Shown: positions 18,795-27,392 of the stretch, one piece after another
Layout: every line of letters starts with the position of its first letter
Position numbering within the stretch: the first letter of the stretch is position 1
DNA from: Ignavibacteriales bacterium
Lineage (GTDB): Bacteria; Bacteroidota; Ignavibacteria; Ignavibacteriales; Melioribacteraceae
NCBI GenBank assembly: GCA_016177735.1
Contig: JACOUS010000018.1
Location: forward strand, 145,297 to 209,296
Length of the DNA stretch: 64,000 bases
Direction: 5' to 3'
Notes under the pieces: model-generated
Databases searched by the model: none
What the model was told of the DNA's origin: nothing
What the model saw: only the letters and a program-made list of their open reading frames with translations
Made by a program: the position numbers and the translations under genes

Positions 18795-19142
18795 ATGACA
18801 ATGAAATCTCTACTAAAAATATTTTCGAAAATACAGAAGGAAGCTCTTGAAAGATTGCGCGGTAAATTATTTTCTGATTTCCCCGTTAAAAAAATAATTA
18901 TTTATGGTTCAGCTGTAAGAAATGAGTTGTCGCCTGAATCCGATATCGATTTATTAATAATTACGAAATTCCCAATAGATAGGGAAGAACGGCATAGAAT
19001 TACTGATATAGTTTTTGAAATTAATTTGGAATTTGCTACCAACTACAGCACACTTGTGGTTGATGAAAATGCTTGGGAGAATGGCTTGTATTCTGTATTG
19101 CCGCTGAAGGAAGAAGTGCTGAATGAAGGCATTGTACTATGA
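18795..19142 (+). CDS. MNT-type minimal nucleotidyltransferase (putative antitoxin)
   Basis: The protein is a minimal nucleotidyltransferase domain of about 115 residues. The motif IIIYGSAVRNELSPESDIDL has the canonical GS followed by DxD. Paired MNT/HEPN genes form toxin-antitoxin systems in which the MNT partner AMPylates and silences the HEPN toxin. The ATGA overlap with the next gene supports coupling. Starts at 18792 (TTG), 18795 and 18801 (ATG) are all possible; no strong ribosome site decides. It lies between hemH and hemN, foreign to the heme theme. Confidence 0.85.
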   Translation: MTMKSLLKIFSKIQKEALERLRGKLFSDFPVKKIIIYGSAVRNELSPESDIDLLIITKFPIDREERHRITDIVFEINLEFATNYSTLVVDENAWENGLYSVLPLKEEVLNEGIVL

Positions 19143-19546
19143 CGCAAGAATCTCATCGCGTTGAAGTAGTTAGATACTGGTGGAAAAAAGGGAAAGAAAG
19201 TTTGGAATCTGCCAAACGTGAAAGGGACGCTGGTTTTTATTCTTTCGCTTCAAACAGAATATATTATGCAGCATTTTATGCTGTGAGCGCCTTGCTATTG
19301 GATAGAGAGTTTACATTTAAAAAACATTCAGGAGTTCGAAACGCTTTTCATCAAAAATTTATTAAACACGGACTGATTGATAAAGAATGGGGAAAGTTTT
19401 ATGACCGGTTGTTTGAAGATAGGCAAGAAGGAGACTATTTGGCATTGACTGAGTTTGAAAGGGAATACATTGACAAGCAAATTGATAAATGTAGCGAATT
19501 TCTCGAATTAATTATGCCGCACTTTGTTCATCTTATCCGTGAGTGA
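19139..19546 (+). CDS. HEPN-domain protein (putative toxin)
   Basis: The 135-residue helical protein fits the HEPN/UPF0332 family. It has FYSFASNRIYYAAFYAVSAL, the KHSGV turn and RLFEDRQEGDYLA, where family members usually have R-x2-ADY. It overlaps its MNT partner by four bases. In known MNT-HEPN pairs the HEPN protein is the RNase-type toxin with an R-x4-6-H motif. That motif is not obvious in this variant, so activity is uncertain and a non-toxin HEPN function is possible. Confidence 0.82.
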   Translation: MTQESHRVEVVRYWWKKGKESLESAKRERDAGFYSFASNRIYYAAFYAVSALLLDREFTFKKHSGVRNAFHQKFIKHGLIDKEWGKFYDRLFEDRQEGDYLALTEFEREYIDKQIDKCSEFLELIMPHFVHLIRE

Positions 19547-19617
19547 TACGGAGTATCAAAACCTTCAAAGTTGTAAAGCTCAGATGCAATTTTACTTAAT
19601 GAACATTCTTTCTAAAA

Positions 19618-20994
19618 TCAAACTGTTCTCGAATATTTTGCTCTATCAACTTTCTGTTCGATGTACCAATCAAAGTTCATCGCAATATTTCTGATTAGCA
19701 GACGCCCCATTTGTGTAACAACGAGCTTTCTATTTTTCAATTCAACCAAACCGTCGGCAAGAAAATCATCCATTCCTTCCAATCCTTTCGAAAAATATTT
19801 TTCGAATTCGATGCTGAATTTTTTTTCAACCGTTTCGAAGTCGAGTTCGAAATCACACATTATTTTTGTGATTACATGGCGGCGCAAAACATCATCGTCT
19901 GTTAAATAAATGCCGCGTTCAACGGGGAATGATTCATTGTTCAGCGATGTGAAGTATTCGTTTTCTTTCTTAACATTTTGTGAATAACATCTTCCAATTT
20001 GACTTATGCTCGTAATTCCCATTCCGTAAAGATCGGCGCCGGCATGTGTGCTGTATCCTTGAAAATTTCTGTAAAGTTTTTTCTCGCGCAATGCAACGGC
20101 AAGTTCGTCGTCAGGTTTTGCAAAATGATCCATTCCAATAAAAACATATCCGGCACCCGTAAGTTTCTCGATTGTCATTTTGAGTATCTGCAATTTTTCT
20201 TCCGGTACCGGCAAATCTTCCGGCTTTATCAATGCCATATGTTTTTTCATCCACGGCACATGAGCGTAGTTGAAAACGGCAATTCGTTCGGGTGAAATAT
20301 CTATTATTGCATCAACGGTCTTTGTAAATGTTTCAACGGATTGAAACGGAAGTCCGTAAATCAAATCAAGATTGATGCTGTGGAATCCGAGTTCGCGTAC
20401 CCAGTTAACAACTTGCCGTGTCATTTCTTCGGGTTGAATTCTGTTAACGGCTTTCTGAACTTTATCGTTAAAATCCTGAACTCCCATGCTAATGCGGTTG
20501 AAGCCGCCGTTACGTAATGCTTCCAAATGTTCTTTTGTTAATCCGCGCGGATCGATTTCGCATCCTTCTTCTGCGCCGGCTTTGAATTCAAAACTTTGAT
20601 TGATGTACGAGATCAAATCAGTAATCTCATCGGGATCGAGATGCGTTGGTGTTCCGCCGCCCCAGTGTAACTGTGCTGCTTTGCGGTCGGTGGTTAAATA
20701 AGTGCGCAGTAAATCAATTTCATTTTTGAGATGCTTGACGTATTCCTTTACTCTACCTCTGTTGCGAGTGATGATCATGTTGCAGCCGCAGAAGTAACAA
20801 AGTGTATCGCAGAAGGGAAGATGGAAGTATAACGAAAGATCGGGCGGTGCCGTTTCGTTGTTCGTGCGGATTATCTCATCGAGATATTTCTCCGATGTGA
20901 ACGATTCATTGAACTGCGGTGCAGTCGGGTAACTTGTGTACCGCGGTCCAGGTTTATCATATTTTTTGATCACGTCTAAATTTATTTCAAACAT
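19618..20994 (-). CDS. hemN: Oxygen-independent coproporphyrinogen III oxidase
   Basis: The radical SAM enzyme has 458 residues. It has the cluster motif CDTLCYFCGCN, whose fourth Cys separates true HemN from HemW-like proteins. YTSYPTAPQF at the N-terminus, GGGTPTHLDPDEI, DPRGLTKEHL and NRISMGVQDF are also HemN features. It decarboxylates coproporphyrinogen III to protoporphyrinogen IX without oxygen, fitting an anaerobe or facultative anaerobe. The gene is separated from hemE by a repeat-bearing gap. Confidence 0.96.
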   Translation of the reverse strand: MFEINLDVIKKYDKPGPRYTSYPTAPQFNESFTSEKYLDEIIRTNNETAPPDLSLYFHLPFCDTLCYFCGCNMIITRNRGRVKEYVKHLKNEIDLLRTYLTTDRKAAQLHWGGGTPTHLDPDEITDLISYINQSFEFKAGAEEGCEIDPRGLTKEHLEALRNGGFNRISMGVQDFNDKVQKAVNRIQPEEMTRQVVNWVRELGFHSINLDLIYGLPFQSVETFTKTVDAIIDISPERIAVFNYAHVPWMKKHMALIKPEDLPVPEEKLQILKMTIEKLTGAGYVFIGMDHFAKPDDELAVALREKKLYRNFQGYSTHAGADLYGMGITSISQIGRCYSQNVKKENEYFTSLNNESFPVERGIYLTDDDVLRRHVITKIMCDFELDFETVEKKFSIEFEKYFSKGLEGMDDFLADGLVELKNRKLVVTQMGRLLIRNIAMNFDWYIEQKVDRAKYSRTV

Positions 20995-21011
20995 AATATC
21001 CTCACTCTTCT

Positions 21012-21031
21012 TTCACCGCAGAGACACGGAG
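21012..21031. repeat. Dispersed repeat, caccgcagagacacggag family, copy 1
   Basis: The tract ttcaccgcagagacacggag is an imperfect inverted copy (about 18 of 20) of 21136-21155. It is followed by a partial inverse (ctctgcgtctcagtg) at 21039-21053. Confidence 0.6.
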
Positions 21032-21132
21032 AGAGCCGCTCTGCGTCTCAGTGATTAATTTTCTAAATATCCATTTAACATTCTTCTAAAATCTTCAATC
21101 AATCTTTTTGCATATTAATGAACAAGATTAAT

Positions 21133-22194
21133 TCACTCCGCGTCTTTGCGGTGAAATCTTTTACTTTCTTCTTTTACAGTTTCTACTAAAAACTTTGCAT
21201 TCTCCGGATCAACATCCGGCAATATCCCGTGACCGAGATTGAAAATGTGTCCGCTGCCATTACCGAATGATTGCAGAACTTTAACAGCTTCCGATTTTAT
21301 TTTTTCTTTACCGGCATACAAAACAGTCGGATCGAGATTCCCTTGCAACGCAATTTTGCCATTGATCTGTTCTTTCACTTTTCCGAGTTCCATTGTCCAG
21401 TCCAAACCGATCACGTCAGCACCGCAGCCGGCAAGTTTTTCCAATTTGTAATGGACACCTTTTGCAAAAACAATCACCGGTTCATCGTTGCGTCTTATTT
21501 GAGAAATCACTTGCTCAATATAACGAAGAGAGAACTCTTCGAAATCACCCGGCGAAAGAATTCCGCCCCACGTATCAAAAATTTGTACGGCGTCTGCACC
21601 GGCTTCAATTTTTGCAGAAAGATAATCAGCGACAGACTTTGCAATTTTATTCAAAAGTTTGTGTGCGGCTTCCGGCTGATTGTAAATGAATTTTTTTATC
21701 TCGGAAAAATTTTTCGATCCGCCGCCTTCAACCATGTAAGTCATAAGCGTCCACGGCGAACCGGCAAACCCGATTAAAGGCACGCGGCTGTTCAATTCTT
21801 TTTTGGTCAGCGAAACGGCATCGAGAACATATTTAAGATCCTTTGACGGGTCAACATCTTTCAATTTGTTAACATCGTTTTCAGAACGAATCGGAGCAAA
21901 TAATTTCGGACCCTTGCTTTCTATCATTTCGAGTTTCATTCCCATCGCTTCGGGAATAACGAGTATATCCGAAAAAATAATCGCCGCATCAACGCCGATA
22001 ATATCAACCGGCTGAATAGTAACTTCTGCCGCGAGTTCGGGAGTTTTACACATTGTTAAGAAATCATATTTATCACGCACTGCGCGGTATTGCGGCAAAT
22101 ATCTACCGGCTTGGCGCATTATCCAGATCGGCGTGCGTTCAACTTGTCCGCGTTTACATGCTCTTAAGAATAAATCATTTTGAAGTTGAGACAA
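21133..22194 (-). CDS. hemE: Uroporphyrinogen decarboxylase
   Basis: The enzyme decarboxylates uroporphyrinogen III to coproporphyrinogen III. WIMRQAGRYLPQYRAVR and FAGSPWTLMTYMVEGGGS are diagnostic. The start chosen is a TTG at 22194: it follows ggagg by four bases, and the sequence from there (LSQLQNDLFLRACKR) aligns with the usual HemE N-terminus. An ATG at 22212 would overlap hemD by eight bases. The C-terminal residues HRKDAE are encoded by one arm of a dispersed repeat (21136-21155), so the protein tail is repeat-derived. Confidence 0.96.
   Translation of the reverse strand: MSQLQNDLFLRACKRGQVERTPIWIMRQAGRYLPQYRAVRDKYDFLTMCKTPELAAEVTIQPVDIIGVDAAIIFSDILVIPEAMGMKLEMIESKGPKLFAPIRSENDVNKLKDVDPSKDLKYVLDAVSLTKKELNSRVPLIGFAGSPWTLMTYMVEGGGSKNFSEIKKFIYNQPEAAHKLLNKIAKSVADYLSAKIEAGADAVQIFDTWGGILSPGDFEEFSLRYIEQVISQIRRNDEPVIVFAKGVHYKLEKLAGCGADVIGLDWTMELGKVKEQINGKIALQGNLDPTVLYAGKEKIKSEAVKVLQSFGNGSGHIFNLGHGILPDVDPENAKFLVETVKEESKRFHRKDAE
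21136..21155. repeat. Dispersed repeat, caccgcagagacacggag family, copy 2, in the hemE 3' end
   Basis: The tract ctccgcgtctttgcggtgaa is the inverted partner of 21012-21031 and lies immediately before the hemE stop codon, coding for HRKDAE. Confidence 0.6.
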
Positions 22195-22204
22195 GAATCC
22201 TCCG

Positions 22205-22990
22205 TTATGCAATATTAGCTGTTACTTGAAAATATTTTATAATTGCTTCACCAACACCATGCAAAGAAAAAGTATCCGGCACAACATGAACAACAAGTCC
22301 GGCTTCTCTTATTGCGCTTTCAGTCGTAGTGCCGATTGCACAAATCAAACTTTTTTCAAAATATGTCAAAGCATTTTTGGTGTTCATTAATGCGAGAAAA
22401 TTTGAAAATGAAGACGGACTTGTAAAAACAAAAATGTCCGGCTTATTCGTTGTTATCGTTTCATATTCAGTTTGCAAATCATGGATGTCATTTTGAACAA
22501 CGTTGTAAATTTTAAGAGTAGAGACTAAAGCACCTTGTCCGGATAATCCGGCACTAAGTTCATCTCGTGAAAGTGAAGAGCACGGTATCAAAATTTTCTT
22601 GCCGGCGATATTTAGTTCCGAAAATTTTTTTAGCAGACCTTTGGCACTGTATTCATCGGGAATCAAGTGAACGTAGATGCCGAGCTTACCGCATTTTTCG
22701 GCGGTACTTTTTCCAACAACGGCAATTTTTGTTTTTGAAAAGTCCGGCTTGTATAATTTTTCGGCTTGTGCAAAAATCTCTGCCGCATTTGCAGACGTAA
22801 AAACTAGGTAATCAAAATCGTACGCTTTAGAGAAAATTTCTTTCACTTCGTCAGTACCGATTGAAGGAATAATTTTTATAGTAGGAAAGTAAATTATTTC
22901 CGCTCCTTCATTAACGAGGCGAAGCAGAGAAAGCTCGGATTCCTTCTTCGTTTTGGTAACTAATATTTTTTTATTGATAAGTAAGTTCAT
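22205..22990 (-). CDS. hemD: Uroporphyrinogen-III synthase
   Basis: The protein has 261 residues. It closes hydroxymethylbilane to uroporphyrinogen III. HemD sequences are poorly conserved, but VFTSANAAEIFAQ, TKIAVVGKSTAEKC, FVFTSPSSFSNFLALM and ICAIGTTTESAIREAGL are recognisable family landmarks. Position between hemC and hemE on the same strand confirms the assignment. A ggagg near its stop serves the next gene. Confidence 0.93.
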   Translation of the reverse strand: MNLLINKKILVTKTKKESELSLLRLVNEGAEIIYFPTIKIIPSIGTDEVKEIFSKAYDFDYLVFTSANAAEIFAQAEKLYKPDFSKTKIAVVGKSTAEKCGKLGIYVHLIPDEYSAKGLLKKFSELNIAGKKILIPCSSLSRDELSAGLSGQGALVSTLKIYNVVQNDIHDLQTEYETITTNKPDIFVFTSPSSFSNFLALMNTKNALTYFEKSLICAIGTTTESAIREAGLVVHVVPDTFSLHGVGEAIIKYFQVTANIA

Positions 22991-23029
22991 TTCAAATAAA
23001 AATTTTATTAATTGTCTCTCGCAGAGTAA

Positions 23030-23953
23030 TTAAGAAAGACTGTCAAGTATTTCAGCGGCGCCGGCTTTCAATAAATCTTTTGCGAGTTTTACTCCCAGCT
23101 TTTCCGGATTTGATTTTGCGCCTCGCATTTTTTTTCTAAATATAATCAAACCATCGAGCGAACCAACAATAGCATCGAGATACAAACCGTTCGGCTTGAC
23201 TTGTGCGTACGCACCAATTGGAACGTGGCAGCCGCCCTCAAGCGTTTTGAGCAGAGAACGTTCTGCGCGCACAGCAGTGTACGTTGCTTCATCATGAATT
23301 GATTTTAATATCTCAGCCGCAAATTTATTTTCTTTTCTTATTTCGATTCCGAGCGCGCCCTGACCAACTGCCGGTAATATTTCATCAATGCCGATAATGG
23401 AAGAAATATATTTGTTTAATTTCAAACGCTCAACACCGGCACGTGCAAGTATTATTGCATCCCATTTTGATCCGAGAAATTTTTTAATTCTTGTCGGAAC
23501 GTTGCCGCGTAACTCTTCGGTTTTTATATCCGGTCTTTGATGTAGTAACTGTGAGCTTCTTCTTAACGAACCGGTAGCCACGACAGCACCTTCCCGCAAA
23601 GTTTTTACTGTTGTTCCTTTTTTACGTGCTATCAAAACATCTTCAACCGGATGGCGCTTTGTAACGGCTCCGATCATCAATCCTTCCGGCAGAACTGTCT
23701 GCAAATCTTTTAAACTGTGAACGGCAATATCAATTGTTCCTTTCAGTAATTCGTTCTCCAATTCTTTTGTGAATAAACCTTTATCGCCGATCTTTGAAAG
23801 AGCAGTATCGAGAATTTTATCACCTTTTGTGTTGATAATTTTTATTTCTACGGAAAGATTTTTATTCCTTCTTTCCAATTCTTTCTTTACAAAGTTGGAC
23901 TGCCAAAGCGCAAGATCACTTCCGCGCGAGCCGATTATCAATTTCTGTTTCAA
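23030..23953 (-). CDS. hemC: Hydroxymethylbilane synthase (porphobilinogen deaminase)
   Basis: The 307-residue enzyme polymerises four porphobilinogens. The N-terminal IIGSRGSDLALWQ, the Asp of AVHSLKDLQTVLPEGL, TGSLRRSSQL, and the dipyrromethane-anchoring Cys in LLKTLEGGCHVPIGAYA are all present. The start overlaps the hemA stop by four bases, giving translational coupling in the hemX-A-C-D-E operon. Confidence 0.97.
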   Translation of the reverse strand: MKQKLIIGSRGSDLALWQSNFVKKELERRNKNLSVEIKIINTKGDKILDTALSKIGDKGLFTKELENELLKGTIDIAVHSLKDLQTVLPEGLMIGAVTKRHPVEDVLIARKKGTTVKTLREGAVVATGSLRRSSQLLHQRPDIKTEELRGNVPTRIKKFLGSKWDAIILARAGVERLKLNKYISSIIGIDEILPAVGQGALGIEIRKENKFAAEILKSIHDEATYTAVRAERSLLKTLEGGCHVPIGAYAQVKPNGLYLDAIVGSLDGLIIFRKKMRGAKSNPEKLGVKLAKDLLKAGAAEILDSLS

Positions 23954-25254
23954 TGATTATCCTTGCTCTCTTTTTGAGAATTATTGTTTGTTCTGTTTTT
24001 ATCCAAAGCAAAAAGTTCTTTTAATAAAATTGTGTTGGATGTCAGTTTCTGTAAGTTGGCACCGGATTCTGCAACCTCGCGCAATTTGACTGTCGGATTA
24101 TGCAGAATACGTCCGATCATCCGCCGTGTCATGTCTTCAATTTTTGCATAATCATCATCGCTGATTTTGTTTCTTATTTTTTCCAATTCATCACTGCGGA
24201 TCTCATCAAAAAATTCGCGCAAAGATTTTATAGTCGGCACAACTTCAAGCGCGTTGTACCATCCGAAAAAGCTAACCATCTCTTCCATTATTATTTTTTC
24301 CACAATAGGAATTTCATTCCGCCGCTTCAACAAATTTTGGTCAACAATTATTTTCAAAGAATCCATATCGTGATAAAAGACATTATCAATTTTTTTTACT
24401 TCGGGCTCAACATCGCGCGGAACAGCAATATCCATTATAACAACGGGACTCCCTTTTCTTTTTTTAACTGCCGGAATGATGTCTTCCTTCGTGAGAATAA
24501 AATTATCCGAACTTGTTGCGCTGATAATTATATCGAAATTATGAAGATGTTCTTTCAAAAATTGGAACGGAATAATTTCCCCGTGAATTTTTTCGGCAAG
24601 TTTTTCTGCACGCTCGATTGTTCTGTTGCTGATTGTAATTTTTTCAACGCCTTTATCGTGCAAATGAACTGCGGCAAGTTCTGCGGTTTCGCCGGCGCCG
24701 ATTATAAGTGCGGATTTTTTATCGAGGTTCGCAAATATTTTTTCAACTACTTGCACAGCCGCGTAACTTACGGTAACAGCGCCTTCGCCAATTCCGGTTT
24801 CGCTTATTGATCTTTTGCCGACTTTCACTGCCGAATCGAACAGTCTGCTCAAAATTGTGCCGGTAAAATTTAAGTCTTCCGATATTTCGTACGCTTCTTT
24901 TACTTGTCCTAAAATCTGGCTGTCGCCTATAATCAAAGAATCAATCCCGGCGGAAACGGAGAACAAATGTTTTACCGCTCCGCAAGAAAAATATTTCACA
25001 AAATTTTCCGGTTTAATCTCTTTCACCGGTTTGAATTCGAGAAGAGAACTAACGAGCGAGTTTGAATTGAAGTTGTCATTTTTCGGCAGACCGAAAATTT
25101 CCGTACGGTTGCATGTAGAAATAACAACACCTTCGGAAAGTTCGTTTTTGAGCACCGGGATAAAATCTACAATCTCGTTTCTGCTTAAATGAAGAGCCTC
25201 GCGTAATTCAATAGGTGCGGTTTTATGATTTATTGTAATACTTAAAAAATTCAT
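23950..25254 (-). CDS. hemA: Glutamyl-tRNA reductase
   Basis: The 434-residue enzyme reduces glutamyl-tRNA(Glu) to glutamate-1-semialdehyde, the first committed step of heme synthesis here. It has the catalytic Cys in VISTCNRTEIFG, the SAGIDSLIIGDSQILGQVKEAY block, the NADPH-binding ALIIGAGETAELAAVHL, and a C-terminal dimerisation domain. It lies five bases after the HemX-like gene. The N-terminus (NFLSITINHKTAPIELRE) is where heme-dependent turnover signals lie in some bacteria. Confidence 0.97.
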   Translation of the reverse strand: MNFLSITINHKTAPIELREALHLSRNEIVDFIPVLKNELSEGVVISTCNRTEIFGLPKNDNFNSNSLVSSLLEFKPVKEIKPENFVKYFSCGAVKHLFSVSAGIDSLIIGDSQILGQVKEAYEISEDLNFTGTILSRLFDSAVKVGKRSISETGIGEGAVTVSYAAVQVVEKIFANLDKKSALIIGAGETAELAAVHLHDKGVEKITISNRTIERAEKLAEKIHGEIIPFQFLKEHLHNFDIIISATSSDNFILTKEDIIPAVKKRKGSPVVIMDIAVPRDVEPEVKKIDNVFYHDMDSLKIIVDQNLLKRRNEIPIVEKIIMEEMVSFFGWYNALEVVPTIKSLREFFDEIRSDELEKIRNKISDDDYAKIEDMTRRMIGRILHNPTVKLREVAESGANLQKLTSNTILLKELFALDKNRTNNNSQKESKDNH

Positions 25255-25259
25255 CTCGA

Positions 25260-26084
25260 TTAATAAAAAGAATGAAATGTATTAGCGAGCGTGCTCGTAA
25301 AAATTAAAGAGAGTATCGCAAATACAAATCCGCTGAGAGAAAAAATTATTACTTTCTTGCCGTACCAGTTTGCAAAAAGTTTGCTGACAATTCCGGTGCC
25401 GTAAACAAACCAAACAATTGCTGTCCCGATTATTTTGGGGTCAGTGTAACTAAAATTCGGGAAGGCAGACGGCAGCCAGATCACTCCAATTGTAATTGCA
25501 ACACTTAATAAAGCAAAGCCGATAACAAGCGAATAGAAACTTAGCTTCTCAAGAATTTCCAAACTTGGCAAGCGGTTGAATATTAATCCGAATTTACTCG
25601 CTTTAAGATTTTTATAAAGAATCAAAAACAACACTCCATACACAGCAGAGATTGTAATTCCCGAATAGCCGAGCAGAGCACTGATAACATGCAAACCAAG
25701 CAGACGGTTTCTCAGAACATCGGGCACAGCATAATCATGTTCGATGAAAAATGTTGAGACCGTTTGAAATACTACCGAAAAGAAAATTATGAAAAGACCG
25801 GTTCCGCGTATATCGGTTAACAATTCCAAGATGAAGTAAGAAAAGCAAATGGAAAATGCCAGCAGAGAAAATATTTCGAACTTGTTTGTAATCGGTGTAT
25901 GATCGTACTCCATTGTTCTCAAGAGCAGATAAAAAATGTGAACAAAAAGAGTAATGAACAGAAAAATTCTTTTGGAATTGGTCAACAAATTTTTCTCTGC
26001 AAAAAAATCGTAAGCATAAACTACGAACGTGAAGAGATATAAAACGGGCAGTACGATATTTAAAAATTCTATTGTAGCGAGCAT
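25260..26084 (-). CDS. HemX/CcsA-like cytochrome c assembly membrane protein
   Basis: The 274-residue protein has about eight membrane segments and belongs to the CcsA/CcmC/HemX superfamily. GLHVISALLGYSGITISAVY matches its conserved His-bearing segment. The Trp-rich WWD heme-handling motif of true CcsA is not present; the corresponding loop reads FSYTDPKIIGTAIVWFVYG. Position immediately upstream of hemA, as in Bacillus hemAXCDBL, argues for HemX, which tunes glutamyl-tRNA reductase levels. A cytochrome c assembly role is the alternative, and many c-type cytochromes are encoded nearby. Confidence 0.8.
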   Translation of the reverse strand: MLATIEFLNIVLPVLYLFTFVVYAYDFFAEKNLLTNSKRIFLFITLFVHIFYLLLRTMEYDHTPITNKFEIFSLLAFSICFSYFILELLTDIRGTGLFIIFFSVVFQTVSTFFIEHDYAVPDVLRNRLLGLHVISALLGYSGITISAVYGVLFLILYKNLKASKFGLIFNRLPSLEILEKLSFYSLVIGFALLSVAITIGVIWLPSAFPNFSYTDPKIIGTAIVWFVYGTGIVSKLFANWYGKKVIIFSLSGFVFAILSLIFTSTLANTFHSFY

Positions 26085-26306
26085 TGTAACTTCTTTTAAC
26101 GTGGATTAATCTTGCTAATATTATGCCATGATGTAAAAATCACACGCCAAAATTAGCAAATAAAACACAGAAAAACGTATTGTTTTGAGGGTAAAAAGCC
26201 GGATGCAGGCCATTCATAAATGGAATAGTCAGAAATTTTATAGCTGTTTTTCATCTTTGAAAGATAGACTATCTTCTTTTCTTGGAAATGAGACCGTATA
26301 AAAATA

Positions 26307-26331
26307 AAGAAGCCGCTCGAGGCGGCTTCTT
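26307..26331 (-). terminator. Terminator of the porin-cytochrome operon
   Basis: A perfect 10-bp stem (aagaagccgc/gcggcttctt) with a five-base loop is followed, on the minus strand, by ctttatttttat. It lies 24 bases after the stop of the 9-heme lipoprotein gene. Confidence 0.87.
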
Positions 26332-26354
26332 CAAAAATAAAATAGTGAAACGGA

Positions 26355-27368
26355 TCAGTTGTTGAATACGTTTATCTTGCCGTCCATGTGTTTTGTTTTG
26401 TCGATGATTTCACCTTTGTTGTTTATAACACCGACATGGCAAGTTGCACACGAGCGCAGTTCTGAAGCCACATGACCCGTCGGCGGTAATCCGTGACAAG
26501 TTCCGCAAGCGGCTTGTGTATCATCAACTTTATTCCAAACCGGCTGGAAATTATTGCCCGTGATTTCATCTGCAGTGTATGCAAATGAGTAAGAAGAATT
26601 TGCTTTGCTGAATTTGAAACTGCCGTGGCAGTATGTGTTACTGCATTTGTTGTCGCCCGGATTATAAGTCGGCACGTCTATGCCCGAAGAACTGAAACTT
26701 CCGAAAATAATTTCTGCTTTCGGAGAGTTATCAATGTGTCCGGCTGAACTAAATTTTGCCGGCACAACATGGCATTCTTCGCAAGAAACATTTTGTGCAA
26801 TTGATGCCGCAGACAAATGTTTAACGTGCGCTCCAACTCCGGCGTCGGTTGTACTTGTTGAATCATTCAAAGCTTGCGGAGGTGCAATTGATGTTGCGGC
26901 TGCAAAATCTCCATGACATGTATTGCAAGCTTCCGGTCCGCCGGATTTACTATGACAAGTGTAGCAAGTTGGGCTTGTAATTCCGCCGGCATAATTTGCA
27001 CCATGGCATTGTGAACATTGATCAAGCTTCCAATTTGCTGCCGCGATAAATTTTCCGTGGAAGTGTTCCGACCCTTTAATTAACATTCCGTCCACGTGCA
27101 CGTTAATTGCCGGGTGACAGTTGTTATTGTTACAGTTAACTTTTGCCGTACCGCCGGAAAAATCCGATGCATGGCATCGTTTGCAGTCATCCATGTTATC
27201 GTTAACAAGCTGTCTGCCGTGGAAATCCGAAGAACTTTTTACAAGCACATCTTTTCCGTGCACGCCGATAGTAACCGGCGGCGCTATTTCATTCTGAATA
27301 TCACTGCATGAGGTAACTGCAATTCCAACAGCTAATAAAATTGTGAGATAAATTTTTGTGTATTTCAT
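26355..27368 (-). CDS. Nine-heme cytochrome lipoprotein with CX4CH sites
   Basis: The 337-residue protein has a lipoprotein signal peptide (lipobox AVTSC). It has seven CXXCH motifs (CKRCH, CSQCH, CYTCH, CNTCH, CEECH, CGTCH, CATCH) and two CX4CH motifs (CNNNNCH, CSNTYCH). The alternating CX4CH/CX2CH arrangement, with CSNTYCHGS, recalls the Geobacter-type CX4CH/CXXCH domain found in surface OmcB-like cytochromes. As the last gene of the operon with a beta-barrel and a 14-heme protein, it is a good candidate for the outer-surface, lipid-anchored end of a porin-cytochrome conduit. The side of the membrane is inferred, not shown. Confidence 0.88.
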   Translation of the reverse strand: MKYTKIYLTILLAVGIAVTSCSDIQNEIAPPVTIGVHGKDVLVKSSSDFHGRQLVNDNMDDCKRCHASDFSGGTAKVNCNNNNCHPAINVHVDGMLIKGSEHFHGKFIAAANWKLDQCSQCHGANYAGGITSPTCYTCHSKSGGPEACNTCHGDFAAATSIAPPQALNDSTSTTDAGVGAHVKHLSAASIAQNVSCEECHVVPAKFSSAGHIDNSPKAEIIFGSFSSSGIDVPTYNPGDNKCSNTYCHGSFKFSKANSSYSFAYTADEITGNNFQPVWNKVDDTQAACGTCHGLPPTGHVASELRSCATCHVGVINNKGEIIDKTKHMDGKINVFNN

Positions 27369-27392
27369 AATCTACCCAAGAGATTGAATTAA

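Noticed and set aside
24100..24810. Open frame of 236 codons on the plus strand
   Set aside because: It lies entirely inside hemA on the opposite strand; composition (Phe/Asn/Cys-rich) is that of an antisense shadow.
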